Below, piece by piece: positions 4,146 to 5,833 of a DNA stretch of 5,833 bases. Below the pieces are notes generated by a model. It did not search any database and was not told the DNA's origin. It saw only the letters and a program-made list of their open reading frames with translations. A program made the translations under genes and the position numbers. Every line of letters begins with the position of its first letter. Position 1 is the stretch's first letter. The DNA comes from a bacterium (lineage in GTDB: Bacteria; Desulfobacterota; DSWW01). The DNA lies in the NCBI GenBank assembly GCA_030609865.1, contig JAUWSZ010000198.1, positions 1 through 5,833 of the forward strand, read 5' to 3'.

Positions 4146-5833
4146 TTACAGCGACTTGGCCACGTCCCCGAGTCCCAGCCTCTCCAGGGCCTCCTTTCGA
4201 GGCACGGCCGTTTTCGGATCCCACTGAAGCTCTTCGTAGAATTCCCGGGCCAGATCCGCCATGTTCAGGGTGACCCCCTTCAGCGGTCCGGCAGACAGGG
4301 GCGGTTTGCCCTTCAACCGGTCCGCCAACTGGAACGGACCCACCCCCTCACGGGCGTTGAAGGCCTGCCGCAGGGTCTGGATGCGCTCACCAACGACCAG
4401 ATAGCTTTCGTTCGACAGGTCCCAGCCCGTGACGGCATTGAGCCACTTAAAGATCGGGAACTTGGGTCCTCCCATCAGCATGCCGAATTCGCACAGGCCG
4501 GCGCTGTTGACGAGTTGCATGTACTTGCTGTTCAGGGACTGAAGTTTGGCCTTGCCCTGCACCTTGTGGCTCCACCCCTTGCTGACGATCTGGGGAACGG
4601 CCTTCACCGGTTCACCCGGGAAAATCTTGTGGAGGTCGAGCATCTCCTGGTAGGCATAGGCGGCAATCGTGTGACGGCCGGGCGTGGGCTCGCACTGGTA
4701 GGCGGTTGCAAATCCGGGATCCATCCGGGGATCGTGGTAGCCCACCTCCTGGCCGCCGGAATGCATGGCGTACTGCTCCGACCCTTTCCCGATCTTCTCC
4801 GCGGCACGCTTCACACCGTCCGCCAGGATGTCACCCAATCCCTCCCTGGCAATCATCTTGTCGAGAAGGGCGAGCATCGCATCGGCGTTCCCCCAACCGA
4901 GATGGATTCCATCCGTGTCGTCCTGGGTGAGGATTCCCTTCTCGTAGCATTCCATCGCAAAGGCGATCGCAGACCCTGCCGAGATCGTGTCCATACCCGC
5001 CATGTTGCACACATGGTTGGCCTGGCAGATGGCCCGAAGATCGTCGACCAGACACATGCTCCCAAAGGCCGCGAGGGTTTCGTATTCCGGTTTGTGAGAT
5101 TCTTCGAGGGGCCACGGCCCGTCCTCCACCTTGATGATCCCGCCGCAACCGACCGGGCAGTTCGCACAGTGATACTTCTTGACTTCGAGCGAGACAACGG
5201 CATCGTCCGAGATCTTGACCGCCTTTTCGGGCTGGAAGCACTCGCCGGCGACCCCACCCCAGTTTTTGATCGGGGCCTCTCCCGTGGCGCAGTAGAAGCC
5301 CAGGAAGCCGGGCGTTCCGTACTGCTCGAGCAGGCTCTTCAACAGAGGCGGCATCGTCTTCGTGTGAAATCTGGCCTTTCCAAAGAAGCGCCCCAGGACG
5401 CGAGCCACACTGCCCAGGCCCGGGAGCTTGTCGAACATCTTGGCTTGCGGGCTTGCGTTCAGGAGGTTCATTAACTCCTTGTTGGCTGCCTTCAGGCTTT
5501 CCGGGTCCTTGATCTCGACCTTCTTGCTTCCCTTCACCACGACCGCCTTGAGCTTCATCGATCCCATGACCGCGCCGAGGCCCGAACGGGCAGCGCAGCG
5601 ACCGCCGTCGTTGAAGATGCCCGAGATCAGGGAAAGCCTCTCCCCTGCGGGGCCGATGCATGCCACGTGGAGGTTCTTCTCCTGGATTTCCTGATCCAGG
5701 GCCGCCTCGGTTTCGCTCACCGTCTTGCCCCAGAGACCGCTCGCGTCACGGATCTCCACCTTGTCGTCCTGGACCCAGACGTAGACCGGACCATCCGCCT
5801 GCCCCTTGAAGAAGAGCCCGTCCCATCCTGCCC
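4146..5833 (-). CDS. tungsten-type aldehyde:ferredoxin oxidoreductase family protein, 5' end outside window
   Basis: 561 residues are visible. The frame is open past the GTG at 5757-5759 to the window end, where it still reads as AOR sequence (AGWDGLFFKGQADGPVYVW), so that GTG is an internal valine and roughly 90-100 N-terminal residues are missing. Numbered from the visible start, CANCPVGC (C222, C225, C229) is the CxxCxxxC of the [4Fe-4S] cluster, and C447 in NSAGLC is the expected fourth ligand. The two pterin-binding DxxGL(D/C) motifs appear as NMAGMD (276-281) and NSAGLC (442-447), both with Asn in place of the first Asp. E251 in PEYET and H387 in PGRHT are candidates for the conserved catalytic Glu and His. 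Family members use a W-bis-pyranopterin cofactor to oxidise aldehydes to acids with ferredoxin, or the reverse; some (BamB) work in benzoyl-CoA reduction, but this sequence looks closer to the general AOR group. It is cytoplasmic. The stop is TAA at 4146-4148. Confidence 0.93.
   Translation of the reverse strand, partial: AGWDGLFFKGQADGPVYVWVQDDKVEIRDASGLWGKTVSETEAALDQEIQEKNLHVACIGPAGERLSLISGIFNDGGRCAARSGLGAVMGSMKLKAVVVKGSKKVEIKDPESLKAANKELMNLLNASPQAKMFDKLPGLGSVARVLGRFFGKARFHTKTMPPLLKSLLEQYGTPGFLGFYCATGEAPIKNWGGVAGECFQPEKAVKISDDAVVSLEVKKYHCANCPVGCGGIIKVEDGPWPLEESHKPEYETLAAFGSMCLVDDLRAICQANHVCNMAGMDTISAGSAIAFAMECYEKGILTQDDTDGIHLGWGNADAMLALLDKMIAREGLGDILADGVKRAAEKIGKGSEQYAMHSGGQEVGYHDPRMDPGFATAYQCEPTPGRHTIAAYAYQEMLDLHKIFPGEPVKAVPQIVSKGWSHKVQGKAKLQSLNSKYMQLVNSAGLCEFGMLMGGPKFPIFKWLNAVTGWDLSNESYLVVGERIQTLRQAFNAREGVGPFQLADRLKGKPPLSAGPLKGVTLNMADLAREFYEELQWDPKTAVPRKEALERLGLGDVAKSL

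Noticed and set aside
4515..5474. Long plus-strand open frame of 319 residues opposite the AOR gene
   Set aside because: It is a shadow of the AOR codons on the other strand; the AOR frame has intact family motifs across the same span.

Overview
The window is GC-rich and looks like the chromosome of an anaerobic bacterium. A tungsten-type aldehyde:ferredoxin oxidoreductase, a rubrerythrin-class diiron protein and a probable LarA/DUF2088-type fragment together suggest a Desulfobacterota-like (deltaproteobacterial) sulfate reducer or syntroph. This assignment rests on gene content and protein style only. No rRNA, tRNA, CRISPR array, intact transposase or prophage gene was seen.

Layout, left to right. 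(1) Bases 3-359, + strand: the C-terminal end of a protein resembling the LarA/DUF2088 (nickel-pincer isomerase) group, cut by the window edge. (2) Bases 360-567: a leader containing an AT-rich patch with a sigma70-like promoter. (3) Bases 568-1212, + strand: a one-protein regulator joining a PilZ (cyclic-di-GMP type) domain to a C-terminal XRE-type helix-turn-helix. (4) Bases 1225-2590, - strand: a two-gene unit made of a divergent FabV/TER-like NAD(P)-binding reductase and, 13 bases downstream, a 67-residue Cys-rich zinc-finger-like protein. It converges on the PilZ gene with only 12 bases between stop codons. (5) Bases 2760-3284, - strand: a ferritin-like diiron protein with two matching half-sites and a very good promoter and Shine-Dalgarno. 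(6) Bases 3391-3720: about 330 bases with no convincing gene but with a dense cluster of perfect inverted repeats. Two of these are hairpins of identical size with the same outer arms and compensatory changes in the inner pairs. (7) Bases 3721-4089, + strand: a small three-helix membrane protein of unknown function. (8) Bases 4146-5833, - strand: most of an aldehyde:ferredoxin oxidoreductase whose first ~90-100 residues lie outside the window.

How the genes may work together. The AOR (aldehyde/carboxylate interconversion with ferredoxin) and the enoyl-thioester-reductase-like protein both fit acyl/aldehyde metabolism under anoxia, and the ferritin-like protein fits peroxide or iron handling. 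They are separate transcription units, so any shared pathway is inference. The most unusual items are the hairpin cluster at 3544-3690, the PilZ-XRE fusion and the FabV-like protein with an altered active-site spacing coupled to a Cys-rich mini-protein. Nothing here proves a new system; the hairpin cluster is the best candidate for an undescribed element.
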